Shown piece by piece: positions 46,132 through 53,009 of a stretch of 64,000 nt of DNA. A model generated the notes under the pieces. It made no database searches and had not been told where the DNA came from. It saw nothing but the letters and a program-made list of their open reading frames with translations. Location: positions 1-64,000 of IMG/VR virus record IMGVR_UViG_3300028131_000823; one strand, written 5' to 3'. Each line of letters begins with the position of its first letter. The stretch's first letter is position 1. A program made the translations under genes and the position numbers. This DNA comes from a virus.

Positions 46132-46679
46132 TTTTAAATAGTAGAAATAATTTATTTGATTTTAGATTTAATAAGAATTTTATACCTAAAGAAATCGTAA
46201 AAAAGTATAAACCTTATTTAAATAAAATACCTGGAAATCTTTTTGAAGAGCCTATTGATTTTATTAATTATGGTATTCAAGGTATTAATTTACCAGGAGT
46301 TACCTTCGACCCTGTAAGCCAATCAGATAATGATGGAACTACTCGTTATTTTAGAGGTAAAATTCCAACACAAAATACTATTACTAGACAATTTACAGTT
46401 ACAATGCAGCTAATGGATGGTTATATTAACTACTGGATGATGAATGACATTTTATTACATTATTATGCACCTACGACTAAACAAAAACATTTAGATGATT
46501 TAAAACTTAGAGTCTTAGATGCAGAAGGATTAGGAATAGCAAGTATTACATTTGAACAACCTATATTAAATCAAATAAGTGAGTTAACATTAAACATGGC
46601 TGAAAACGTTTCAGAATTTAATACATTTGATTTAAACTTTTATTATAATAAGTTTGAAATTAAAATGGACATAGATTAA
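46128..46679 (+). CDS. Tail tube-like structural protein (183 aa)
   Basis: 183 residues, near the size of T4 gp19 (163). Pattern of beta strands with INLPGVTFDPVSQ, FRGKIPTQNTITRQFTVTMQ and a final strand pair (FNTFDLNFYYNKFEIKMDI) fits the tail-tube fold shared with hub and tube-initiator proteins. A single long helix (DGYINYWMMNDILLHYY) lies between. It could be the tube protein or a tube-like baseplate or terminator protein; no sheath gene is adjacent, which argues for the latter. Confidence 0.5.
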   Translation: MILNSRNNLFDFRFNKNFIPKEIVKKYKPYLNKIPGNLFEEPIDFINYGIQGINLPGVTFDPVSQSDNDGTTRYFRGKIPTQNTITRQFTVTMQLMDGYINYWMMNDILLHYYAPTTKQKHLDDLKLRVLDAEGLGIASITFEQPILNQISELTLNMAENVSEFNTFDLNFYYNKFEIKMDID

Positions 46680-46680
46680 A

Positions 46681-46690
46681 AGATATATAA
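46681..46690 (+). promoter_or_regulatory. Late-type box AGATATATAA close to start codon
   Basis: A perfect GATATATAA box ends 3 nt before the ATG at 46694. If used as a late promoter the transcript would start at or inside the start codon (leaderless), or would serve the downstream resolvase gene. Functional meaning uncertain. Confidence 0.35.
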
Positions 46691-46693
46691 CTT

Positions 46694-47062
46694 ATGAAAA
46701 CATTTATAGAATATTTAGAAGAAAACAGAGTTACTGAAAAGGAAATGCAACTTTTAACAGAAGGACTTCAACAAGAATGGACTCCTGAACTAGAAGAAAA
46801 AGTAGATAAAGCAGTTGATGAATTTTTAAACGAATACAGAGATAAAAATGGAGACTTAGATGTTGATAGATTTAATAATGAAATGACTAATGAAGGTCTT
46901 TTAGGTTCCATTGTAGGTGGTCTTGCTGGATTTGCTTTAGGAAAATCTATTGGAAAAATGGTAGCTAAAGTATTAGGTGTACAAAAAGGTATTCTATATG
47001 ATTTATTAACTTCACGACTCGTTGGAACTGCAATCGGAGCTTCAATCGGTAAAAGGTTTTAA
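46694..47062 (+). CDS. Capsid-targeting-like peptide plus glycine-zipper membrane protein
   Basis: 122 residues. The N-terminus MKTFIEYLEE is close to the T4 internal-protein targeting peptide and contains L-x-E. A helical acidic region follows (about 20-65). The C-terminal half has two glycine-zipper segments, LLGSIVGGLAGFALGKSIG (about 69-87) and GTAIGASIGKRF (111-122), typical of membrane-inserting helices. It may be a head-packaged protein that enters the host membrane, or a membrane protein acting at lysis. No family recognised. Confidence 0.55.
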   Translation: MKTFIEYLEENRVTEKEMQLLTEGLQQEWTPELEEKVDKAVDEFLNEYRDKNGDLDVDRFNNEMTNEGLLGSIVGGLAGFALGKSIGKMVAKVLGVQKGILYDLLTSRLVGTAIGASIGKRF

Positions 47063-47063
47063 T

Positions 47064-47720
47064 ATGAATTTTATTACAATTGATTTTTCTTTAAACTCTC
47101 CTGGTATTTGTTTATTTAATGACAATACTAATCAATATCATTTTATTTCTTATTTAAAAAGATCAGGTACAAAAAAGGCTATTAAGACACAGGAAGACTT
47201 AGCTTTAATGGAGGGTGTTACTCTTGTTTTTCAGCCGGATTGGGAAACTCATGTTGATTATTCTAGTATTGAACTTGCTAAGATTAAACGTTATGATATT
47301 ATGTCAAATAATATTATCGAACTAATTACAAAACATATAGATAAAGAAGACTCATTTAAGATAGCATTTGAAGGGGTATCTTATGGTAGTTCTGCTGGGA
47401 CTAATAATATTATTGATATGGCAGCGGCTGCATCTATTCTTAAGATTAAACTTCTCAAATACTTTAAGCCTGAAGATATTTTAACAATAGCTCCTTCAAC
47501 AATTAAAAAACATGCAGGTAAAGGTAATATGAATAAGCTAGCTTTATGGGAAGTTTTTATAAATAATTCTACTGGTGAAAAATTTCTCGAGGAGACAAAA
47601 TTCTGGAAGTTCGCTAAAACCGTTGAATTCGGTAAATCTATCCCAAAGCCCTTTGATGACCTTGTAGACGCTTTCTACTTAAACTCCTTAATGAGAACCT
47701 TAGAACCTAATCTTCCCTGA
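47064..47720 (+). CDS. RuvC-like Holliday junction resolvase
   Basis: 218 residues from the ATG just after the upstream stop; the frame extends 14 codons upstream but into the previous gene. RNase H-like fold signs: FITIDFSLNSPGICLF (first acidic D7), KIAFEGVSYGS (second acidic), AAAASILKIKLLKYF, ILTIAPSTIKKHAGKGNMNK, and KPFDDLVDAFYLNSL with the final acidic pair. This is the RuvC/resolvase layout. It would resolve branched DNA before packaging, replacing T4 gp49 (endonuclease VII). Confidence 0.75.
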   Translation: MNFITIDFSLNSPGICLFNDNTNQYHFISYLKRSGTKKAIKTQEDLALMEGVTLVFQPDWETHVDYSSIELAKIKRYDIMSNNIIELITKHIDKEDSFKIAFEGVSYGSSAGTNNIIDMAAAASILKIKLLKYFKPEDILTIAPSTIKKHAGKGNMNKLALWEVFINNSTGEKFLEETKFWKFAKTVEFGKSIPKPFDDLVDAFYLNSLMRTLEPNLP

Positions 47721-47722
47721 GG

Positions 47723-47747
47723 CTTAAATACTTAAGTTATATAGCCC
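47723..47747 (+). terminator. Possible weak terminator hairpin
   Basis: GGCT and AGCC flank a palindromic ACTTAAGT core, giving an interrupted hairpin after the resolvase gene, followed by a pyrimidine-rich stretch (CGTTCTCTCTTTTGTTT). The T-run is broken, so termination may be partial. Confidence 0.3.
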
Positions 47748-47810
47748 GTTCTCTCTTTTGTTTCAGAAAATATAAAAAAAAATTAAAAAAAGTTTTTAGG
47801 CTAATTTAGT

Positions 47811-47842
47811 TGAAACTATTCTAAATAGAGATATATAATATT
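47811..47842 (+). promoter_or_regulatory. Gene 32 upstream promoter, copy A
   Basis: TGAAACTATT at 47811-47820 lies about 10 nt before GATATATAATATT. The same 32-nt arrangement recurs at 47964-47995 with 25 identical positions. Most other GATATATAA boxes lack TGAAACTATT, so this pair may be a middle-type promoter with a -30 activator box, as T4 middle promoters have. Confidence 0.5.
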
Positions 47843-47846
47843 GTAT

Positions 47847-47921
47847 ATGGAAAACGATAAACTAAGTTCATATTTGAACACTAATTATCGGACCCTGTCT
47901 GAAGCAAACGAGGTGCAATAG
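47847..47921 (+). CDS. Possible 24-codon leader peptide upstream of gene 32
   Basis: An ATG 5 nt after promoter copy A opens a 24-residue frame, MENDKLSSYLNTNYRTLSEA then NEVQ, ending at TAG. It overlaps the folded RNA segment almost exactly. Translation of this frame would melt the hairpins, so it could couple leader folding to ribosome activity; equally it may be a chance frame. Confidence 0.25.
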   Translation: MENDKLSSYLNTNYRTLSEANEVQ

Positions 47922-47957
47922 CACAAACTAAGTCGGTTAGACGCGCAAACAAGGTTC
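47855..47957 (+). ncRNA. Folded leader RNA of gene 32 (putative translational operator)
   Basis: CGATAA (47855-47860) pairs with TTATCG (47885-47890). Inside, GTTCA (47866-47870) pairs with TGAAC (47875-47879) around TATT, with a symmetric ACTAA/ACTAA internal loop. Downstream are hairpins GTGC-AATA-GCAC (47913-47924) and CTAA-GTCGG-TTAG (47928-47940), and GACC (47891-47894) can close them with GGTT (47953-47956). It lies between the two tandem promoters, so only transcripts from copy A contain it. The T4 gene 32 leader also has a folded element that nucleates gp32 binding. Confidence 0.5.
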
Positions 47958-47963
47958 ATATTA

Positions 47964-47995
47964 TGAAACTATTTTAAAGTTGACTATATAATATT
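47964..47995 (+). promoter_or_regulatory. Gene 32 proximal promoter, copy B
   Basis: TGAAACTATT at 47964-47973 and CTATATAATATT at 47984-47995 match copy A at 25 of 32 positions with the same spacing. A transcript from here would lack the folded leader but keep the ATTAAAG boxes. Confidence 0.5.
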
Positions 47996-48000
47996 ATAAG

Positions 48001-48055
48001 TTTAAAGTATAAACGGTAAATTAAAGTAAAATTAAAGATTAAAAGTAAATTAAAG
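48001..48055 (+). promoter_or_regulatory. ATTAAAG repeats before the gene 32 start codon
   Basis: TTTAAAG (48001), ATTAAAG (48020), ATTAAAG (48031), ATTAAAAG (48038) and ATTAAAG (48049) occupy an unstructured A/U-rich tract up to the ATG at 48058. The T4 gene 32 operator likewise has repeated UUAAA units in single-stranded RNA where gp32 binds cooperatively to repress its own translation (from memory). The same autogenous control is inferred here. Confidence 0.5.
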
Positions 48056-48057
48056 TT

Positions 48058-48984
48058 ATGGAAGATTTTAACATTTTTAGCATTGGTGTCGAAGACATCA
48101 ACACACATGAACAAGAGGTAAATACAACTGGAAACATGATGTATAAGCCTTCTGCCGATGATGGCAAAGACGGAACGTATAAAGCATTAATTAGATTCGT
48201 TCCTAATATTGAAAACCCAAGAAATTCATTAATTAAAAAATACGTAAACTGGCTAACAGGTCCAAACGGCGATTCTAAGTTGATTGATTCTCCAACTACA
48301 ATTGGTGAACACTGTCCAGTTTCTGATGCATTTTTTAGATTAAGAAAATCAGAAAGCGCAGTTGATAGAAAGGCGTCTGATAAATTAAAAAGAAGAGAAT
48401 CTTATGTAGCTCTTGTAAAAATTATCAAAGACCCTCAACAACCTGAATTAGAAGGTACTTATAAAATATTTAAATTCGGTTACAAAATCAAAGAAAAAAT
48501 CGATGCGGAATTAAAGCCTAATTTTGGTGAGCCAACTCAAGTATTTGATTTATTTGAAGGTAAAAACTTTGAATTAGTAATTACAAGACAAAACGATTAT
48601 AATAACTACGACACTTCTAAATTCTCATCTTCAACATCTGCGGTCACTGTTAAAGGTAAAGCAGCAGAAAGAACTAAAGAAGATATGGATGCTATTAAAA
48701 CTGAATTAGAAGGAGCCCCTTCAATGAAGCAGTTTGAATACAGACCATGGGATGAAGACACAAGAAATTTCGTAAATAGCGTTCTTAAAATGTATTTAAA
48801 CCCTGGTGAAGCAATAGATGCTGTAACTAATCAGTTTGAAACAAGCACTCCGGTACCTAAAGCTGAAAAGGCTACTTCAACTCCTAAAGCTGAAAAGGCT
48901 ACTTCAACTCCTAAAGCTGAAAAGGAAGCAACACCAGCAGGTGGCGATGATTTAGAATCTTTTCTGAATGATCTCGAACTCTAA
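48058..48984 (+). CDS. 32: Single-stranded DNA-binding protein, gp32
   Basis: 308 residues (T4 gp32: 301). Layout matches gp32: a basic N-terminal region, an OB-fold core (YKALIRFVPNIENPRNSLIK; SYVALVKIIKDPQQPELEGT; YKIFKFGYKIKEKID), then a linker and acidic tail DDLESFLNDLEL for partner binding. Only one Cys (in GEHCPVSDAFF) remains where T4 has a zinc knuckle, so zinc is probably absent. The linker holds two 9-residue PKAEKATST repeats and a partial third. Preceded by a complex leader; overlaps primase by 17 bases. Confidence 0.88.
   Translation: MEDFNIFSIGVEDINTHEQEVNTTGNMMYKPSADDGKDGTYKALIRFVPNIENPRNSLIKKYVNWLTGPNGDSKLIDSPTTIGEHCPVSDAFFRLRKSESAVDRKASDKLKRRESYVALVKIIKDPQQPELEGTYKIFKFGYKIKEKIDAELKPNFGEPTQVFDLFEGKNFELVITRQNDYNNYDTSKFSSSTSAVTVKGKAAERTKEDMDAIKTELEGAPSMKQFEYRPWDEDTRNFVNSVLKMYLNPGEAIDAVTNQFETSTPVPKAEKATSTPKAEKATSTPKAEKEATPAGGDDLESFLNDLEL
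48856..48927 (+). repeat. 27-bp tandem repeat in the gp32 linker
   Basis: Two exact 27-bp units (48856-48882, 48883-48909) and a partial third encode PKAEKATST repeats between the DNA-binding core and the acidic tail. Perfect identity at DNA level suggests recent duplication or variable copy number. Confidence 0.85.
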
Positions 48985-50050
48985 TATAGAATTAACATTA
49001 GAACTAAGAGAGAAGGTAAAAACACTAGTCAAAGAAGTAGTTGTAAAAACCCACTCTAATCGCAATAAGCAAATGATAAAGGACATGTCAGGTAGATTAA
49101 ACCTGGCATGTCCCTATTGCGGTGATTCTCACAAAGATGAAAATGCTAAAAGAGGCAACGTCTTTTGGAATAACTTAGGTTATTATTGTTTTAACTGTGA
49201 CTACCACACTAACTTTTATTCTTTCTTAAAAGATTTCGGTATTCAACTGCCAGATAAAATGGACGCTATTACTCTAATAGATTATATTAAGACAAATACA
49301 CAGGTTAAAGACACTTCTGAAAAATTTACACCATTTGTATATGAAAAAATATTAGAGCTTTCAATTGAAATAGAAGACTTTTCAAAAGCAACTGGAGCAA
49401 AGCCTATTCAAATCGGGGATTGGATATGGTTTAAATTAAAGGAAAGGCTCTTACACAAAAAACTAGATAGCTTTTTATTTAATCCAAGAGATCAAAGACT
49501 TTGGATTTTAAATAAATCCAATAATAATAAAATTATAGGTGCACAGTGTAGAAGAATGAAAGGGCATGGATCTAGATACTTAACATATGATCTAAGTAAA
49601 ATACATGAAGCCATACTCAATAAACCTATTGAAATGGACGAGATGACTCGCCAACAATTTAATAACGTGTCTACATTGTTTGGAGCATTAAAGGTTAATT
49701 TCCAAAATCCAGTTACAATATTCGAAGGCCCATTAGATGCAATGTTTATGAGAAACTCAATTGCATTATGTACAGTTGGAAGAGATACTACTAAATTAGA
49801 CTATATTGATAGTAGTCGATATATGTTAGATAATGATGAAGCCGGCCTCAAAAAATCCATTGAAAAACTTAAATCAGGTAAAAAGGTATTTATGTGGACT
49901 AAATATCTAAAGGATAAAAAAATGGATAAATATACTATAAAAGATTTAAACGACCTTGTAAAGGTTTGTTATAATGAAAAAATAAAGTTATCTCTGTCAG
50001 AGTTAGATGATTATTTTACTAACGATAAACTTGATATGAGATATGTTTGA
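48968..50050 (+). CDS. 61: DnaG-type primase, gp61-like
   Basis: 360 residues (T4 gp61: 342). An N-terminal zinc-binding motif has C48, C51, C74 and C77 (CPYCGDSHKD and YYCFNCDYHT). A TOPRIM region follows: TIFEGPLDAMFM supplies the catalytic Glu, and YMLDNDEAGLKKS the D-x-D. It primes lagging-strand synthesis with the replicative helicase, which is outside this window. Starts within the 3' end of gene 32, so expression is coupled to it. Confidence 0.88.
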   Translation: MISNSNIELTLELREKVKTLVKEVVVKTHSNRNKQMIKDMSGRLNLACPYCGDSHKDENAKRGNVFWNNLGYYCFNCDYHTNFYSFLKDFGIQLPDKMDAITLIDYIKTNTQVKDTSEKFTPFVYEKILELSIEIEDFSKATGAKPIQIGDWIWFKLKERLLHKKLDSFLFNPRDQRLWILNKSNNNKIIGAQCRRMKGHGSRYLTYDLSKIHEAILNKPIEMDEMTRQQFNNVSTLFGALKVNFQNPVTIFEGPLDAMFMRNSIALCTVGRDTTKLDYIDSSRYMLDNDEAGLKKSIEKLKSGKKVFMWTKYLKDKKMDKYTIKDLNDLVKVCYNEKIKLSLSELDDYFTNDKLDMRYV

Positions 50051-50249
50051 TATAGATATGGATGAGGAATTAGACAAGTTTTATAGAGATAAAAACAGGT
50101 TTAAAAATTTAAAGAAAATGTTAGATTTTAAATTTAACAAAGAAGATTTTGAAGGTAAAGGTATTAAGATGAGTCAACCTAAATTTAAAAAGAAATTGAC
50201 TACATCGACGTTTATAAAAAGTAAAAGTAATAAGAAAGGACTATTTTAA
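50043..50249 (+). CDS. Small basic protein (68 aa) in the replication operon
   Basis: 68 residues, Lys/Phe-rich with an acidic start (MFDIDMDEELDKFYRDKNRF) and a basic, probably nucleic-acid-binding end (KFKKKLTTSTFIKSKSNKKG). Overlaps primase by 8 bases and shares one base with uvsY. No family recognised. Confidence 0.55.
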   Translation: MFDIDMDEELDKFYRDKNRFKNLKKMLDFKFNKEDFEGKGIKMSQPKFKKKLTTSTFIKSKSNKKGLF

Positions 50250-50692
50250 TGGAACAACAAAAAGACACAAAGGCAAGTAAGATATTAAAGTTAGATGAAA
50301 AGTTAGGAGTACAGAGAGAAAGATGGACTAAAAAGATAACTGCACTTGCACATGGTATTAAGACATTAAGTGGAATGGAAATTGTTATCGGTGATATTTT
50401 ACATACAAGACAATTAATGGTAGAACAGTTAATGTATGTACAGCTTAAAACAAAAGAGCAGAAAAAACAAGTCGACATTAAATGGAAAGAGGCTTGGATA
50501 AGATATTACAACTATGATTATAAATTAACTGATAAAATAAAAGCACAATTTTTAGAAGCTGAATTAGCAGATGATAAAATGATTTTATCTCAGTTAGAAA
50601 ATCAAGTTGAATTTTATAGAGAATCAATAAAGACTCTCGATAATATGGGATTTGCAGTACGTAATAGACTTGCAATTAAAGATCTCGTTTAA
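50249..50692 (+). CDS. uvsY: Recombination mediator UvsY-like
   Basis: 147 residues (T4 UvsY: 137). A helical protein of the right size directly upstream of uvsW, as in T4. The pattern KEAWIRYYNYDYKLTDKIKA, then SQLENQVEFYRESIKTLDNM and GFAVRNRLAIKDL, parallels UvsY's aligned R-x-x-Y-Y, L-x-x-x-x-x-Y and I-x-x-R-x-x-A-I-K segments. UvsY loads the UvsX recombinase on gp32-coated ssDNA, consistent with the neighbouring gene 32. Confidence 0.72.
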   Translation: MEQQKDTKASKILKLDEKLGVQRERWTKKITALAHGIKTLSGMEIVIGDILHTRQLMVEQLMYVQLKTKEQKKQVDIKWKEAWIRYYNYDYKLTDKIKAQFLEAELADDKMILSQLENQVEFYRESIKTLDNMGFAVRNRLAIKDLV

Positions 50693-50708
50693 AAATTATG
50701 TTGAATGA

Positions 50709-52208
50709 ATGGAGCTTACTCTCACAGAGAATAAACAATATTTAAGAGTTGATGAAGCATCTGAGCTTGAACTTGAACAACTAAACATATCACTAACTAA
50801 AAGAATCGACAGCTGGAGATTTAATCCTCTAGTAAAAAAAGGAATATGGGATGGGTACATTTCATATTTTAAAGATAATAAGTGGATTCCGGCAGGTTTA
50901 TGGAGATATGTTTATAATGTTTGTAAAGAATATAGATTTGAACTTAATATTAATGGCGTTAAAGAGCTGTTTGATAAGAATGTTACAGCATCTTATTTTG
51001 AGAAGTGGGCTTTGGCCTTCTTTGAAGGTTCAGAGATAACTCCTAGGGACTATCAAATAGAAGCTGCGTATAATATCCTTAAGTTTAGAAAGTGTCTTAG
51101 TGAACTTGCTACGTCTGCAGGAAAGACATTAATTAGTTTCCTTACAGTTGCTTATTTATTAGAACAAGAAAAGGCAAAGAAGATTTTATTCATTGTACCT
51201 AATGTTTCATTGGTTGTTCAAGCAACTGAAGATTTTTCAGACTATAATTATGCAAATAGGGTTAATATAAAAATTCAACAAATATTTAGTGGTAAAAAGA
51301 TTAGAGATGGTAGAAATGTAGTGATAGGTACATATCAATCTCTCGTTAAAAAGAAGCAAGAATATTTTGATCAGTTTGATGCTGTTATAATTGATGAGTG
51401 TCACAAAATGAAAAGCCAATCTATTAAAACAATCTTACAGAAATGTGTAAACGCAGAATATAGATATGGTCTTTCAGGTACAATTCCTAAAGACGGCACA
51501 TTAGATCGTTTAACATTGATGGCTTATACAGGTCCACTAATCAGTGAGGTGAGTGCTAGTTTCTTACAACAAGAGGGGTATATAGCAAATTGTAAGGTTA
51601 AAGTAATTGAAATGGATTATGCACCTGAAAGTGCTAAGAATGCCTTTACAGAAATGGCTCAAAACAGATATGAAAACAAGGACTTATTTCAATTAGAACA
51701 AAACTACATAATTAATTCAGAACCAAGATTAAATTTTATATGTAAGGTTATTGGTAAAATACCAAGAAATAGTCTTGTACTTTTTCATAGGATTGAACAT
51801 GGAAAAAAGGTTTATGAAAAACTTAGACAAGAAAGTAATAAAGCGGTCTATTATGTAGATGGCGGCACAGACAAGGATATTAGAGAAGAGTATAAGAAAA
51901 AGATGGAAGCTGGAGATGAGGTTGCAATCGTTGCAAGTTATGGTACATTCTCTACAGGTATATCAATTAAAAAAATTCACAATATCTTTTTTACAGAAAG
52001 TTTTAAGTCTGAGGTTATTATTAGACAATCAATTGGTAGAGGATTAAGACAACATCACTCTAAAAGTAGTGTTCTTATTATAGACTTTGTAGATGATTTG
52101 GCCACTACAGAATGGAGTAATTATTTAATGAAACACTCTAAAGCAAGACAATCAATATACAAAGAACAACAGTTTGAGTACAGTGTAAAGAAATTTCAAT
52201 TTGAGTGA
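50709..52208 (+). CDS. uvsW: UvsW-type DNA/RNA helicase
   Basis: 499 residues (T4 UvsW: 503). The N-terminal UvsW domain (LNISLTKRIDSWRFNPLVKK, GIWDGYISYF) precedes an SF2 core with Walker A TSAGKT at 135-140, DECH at 229-232, the YGLSGT motif, VALFHR-like NSLVLFHRIEHGKKV, and RQSIGRGLRQHHSK. UvsW unwinds R-loops and branched DNA and switches replication from origin to recombination modes in T4. Follows uvsY by 16 bases. Confidence 0.9.
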   Translation: MELTLTENKQYLRVDEASELELEQLNISLTKRIDSWRFNPLVKKGIWDGYISYFKDNKWIPAGLWRYVYNVCKEYRFELNINGVKELFDKNVTASYFEKWALAFFEGSEITPRDYQIEAAYNILKFRKCLSELATSAGKTLISFLTVAYLLEQEKAKKILFIVPNVSLVVQATEDFSDYNYANRVNIKIQQIFSGKKIRDGRNVVIGTYQSLVKKKQEYFDQFDAVIIDECHKMKSQSIKTILQKCVNAEYRYGLSGTIPKDGTLDRLTLMAYTGPLISEVSASFLQQEGYIANCKVKVIEMDYAPESAKNAFTEMAQNRYENKDLFQLEQNYIINSEPRLNFICKVIGKIPRNSLVLFHRIEHGKKVYEKLRQESNKAVYYVDGGTDKDIREEYKKKMEAGDEVAIVASYGTFSTGISIKKIHNIFFTESFKSEVIIRQSIGRGLRQHHSKSSVLIIDFVDDLATTEWSNYLMKHSKARQSIYKEQQFEYSVKKFQFE

Positions 52209-52217
52209 TATTTAAGG

Positions 52218-52227
52218 TGATATATAA
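52218..52227 (+). promoter_or_regulatory. Candidate late promoter TGATATATAA
   Basis: Located 41 nt before the ATG at 52260 in a 51-nt gap, heading the putative head-cargo cluster. This agrees with late expression of packaged proteins. Confidence 0.6.
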
Positions 52228-52259
52228 TTATAATATAGTAATAAAAAAACATAATAAAA

Positions 52260-52994
52260 ATGGAAACACAAATTCAATCATTTGCTACATTTTCTGAAAC
52301 TAGAAAAGCAGCAATAGACACTAAGATAAAAGAAGAAGCGTCTACAAAGAGAACAACTGAAGCTCAAAGATTTGCTGACTTATTAGCTGAGTATGAAGTA
52401 ACCACTGTTGCTGAAATAGCTGAAGAACAAAGAACTGAATTTTTTGCTAAATTAGTTGGAGAAACTGATGAGGTAGAAACTGAAGGTAATGCATTTGGAG
52501 CAGCTGTTAAAAAAGCAAAAGAAGAAGATAAAGAAGAATTTAAAGTAGGCGGAGAAACTTACAAAGTAGAAGAATCAACAGTTACCGAAGCTAGAGCTAA
52601 ATATGTAAATACACAAAAAACAGTAGATGGTAATCCATTAATATCTTTTAATAGCTCCACTACTAGAGCTAAATGGATTGATGAAAATAAATCAAATGTT
52701 ATATCTGTACCTGATTCAACGGTTATTAATTCCGATCAAGGTAGAGTAGTAGGTTCTAGTAGAGGTCCTTATTACTTAATCGTAAAGGCAGATGTACTAG
52801 AAGAATCTAAAGTTGAAGAAGCTGAAGTTAAGTCTGATGAAGATTTTATGGAGATGGCTATGACAATGTATAAAGAAGCATTCGGTGATGATTTTGACGA
52901 GGCTAAAGCTAAAGAAGCTGCTGAAGGAATGTTAAAGAAAGCTGATGGAGACTATGGAGCTGCTGTAGGAATGTTACAATCATCTTTAGGATAA
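52260..52994 (+). CDS. Probable head-cargo protein with weak targeting peptide (244 aa)
   Basis: 244 residues, charged and Ala-rich. The start METQIQSFATFSE resembles the F-x-x-F-x-x-E targeting peptides but with S-E at the end. An internal VTEAR near residue 105-111 recurs in the 59139 protein and may be a protease site. A central beta region (VISVPDSTVINSDQGRVVGS) is followed by an acidic helical C-terminus (about 198-244) of UBA-like size. No family recognised. First gene of the late cluster. Confidence 0.55.
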   Translation: METQIQSFATFSETRKAAIDTKIKEEASTKRTTEAQRFADLLAEYEVTTVAEIAEEQRTEFFAKLVGETDEVETEGNAFGAAVKKAKEEDKEEFKVGGETYKVEESTVTEARAKYVNTQKTVDGNPLISFNSSTTRAKWIDENKSNVISVPDSTVINSDQGRVVGSSRGPYYLIVKADVLEESKVEEAEVKSDEDFMEMAMTMYKEAFGDDFDEAKAKEAAEGMLKKADGDYGAAVGMLQSSLG

Positions 52995-53009
52995 AAATAA
53001 AATATAGAC

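Noticed and set aside
46128-46679. Calling this gene the major tail tube protein gp19
   Set aside because: The fold pattern fits, but no sheath gene is next to it and it lies at the end of the fibre genes; left as tube-like.
47022-47063. Longer start for the RuvC-like gene
   Set aside because: It would overlap the upstream coding end by 41 bases and add residues not expected before the first RNase H-like strand; the ATG at 47064 follows the stop directly.
47855-47957. tRNA-like gene in the gene 32 leader
   Set aside because: Hairpins are too short, there is no 7-bp acceptor pairing, and no proper T-loop or anticodon stem can be drawn.
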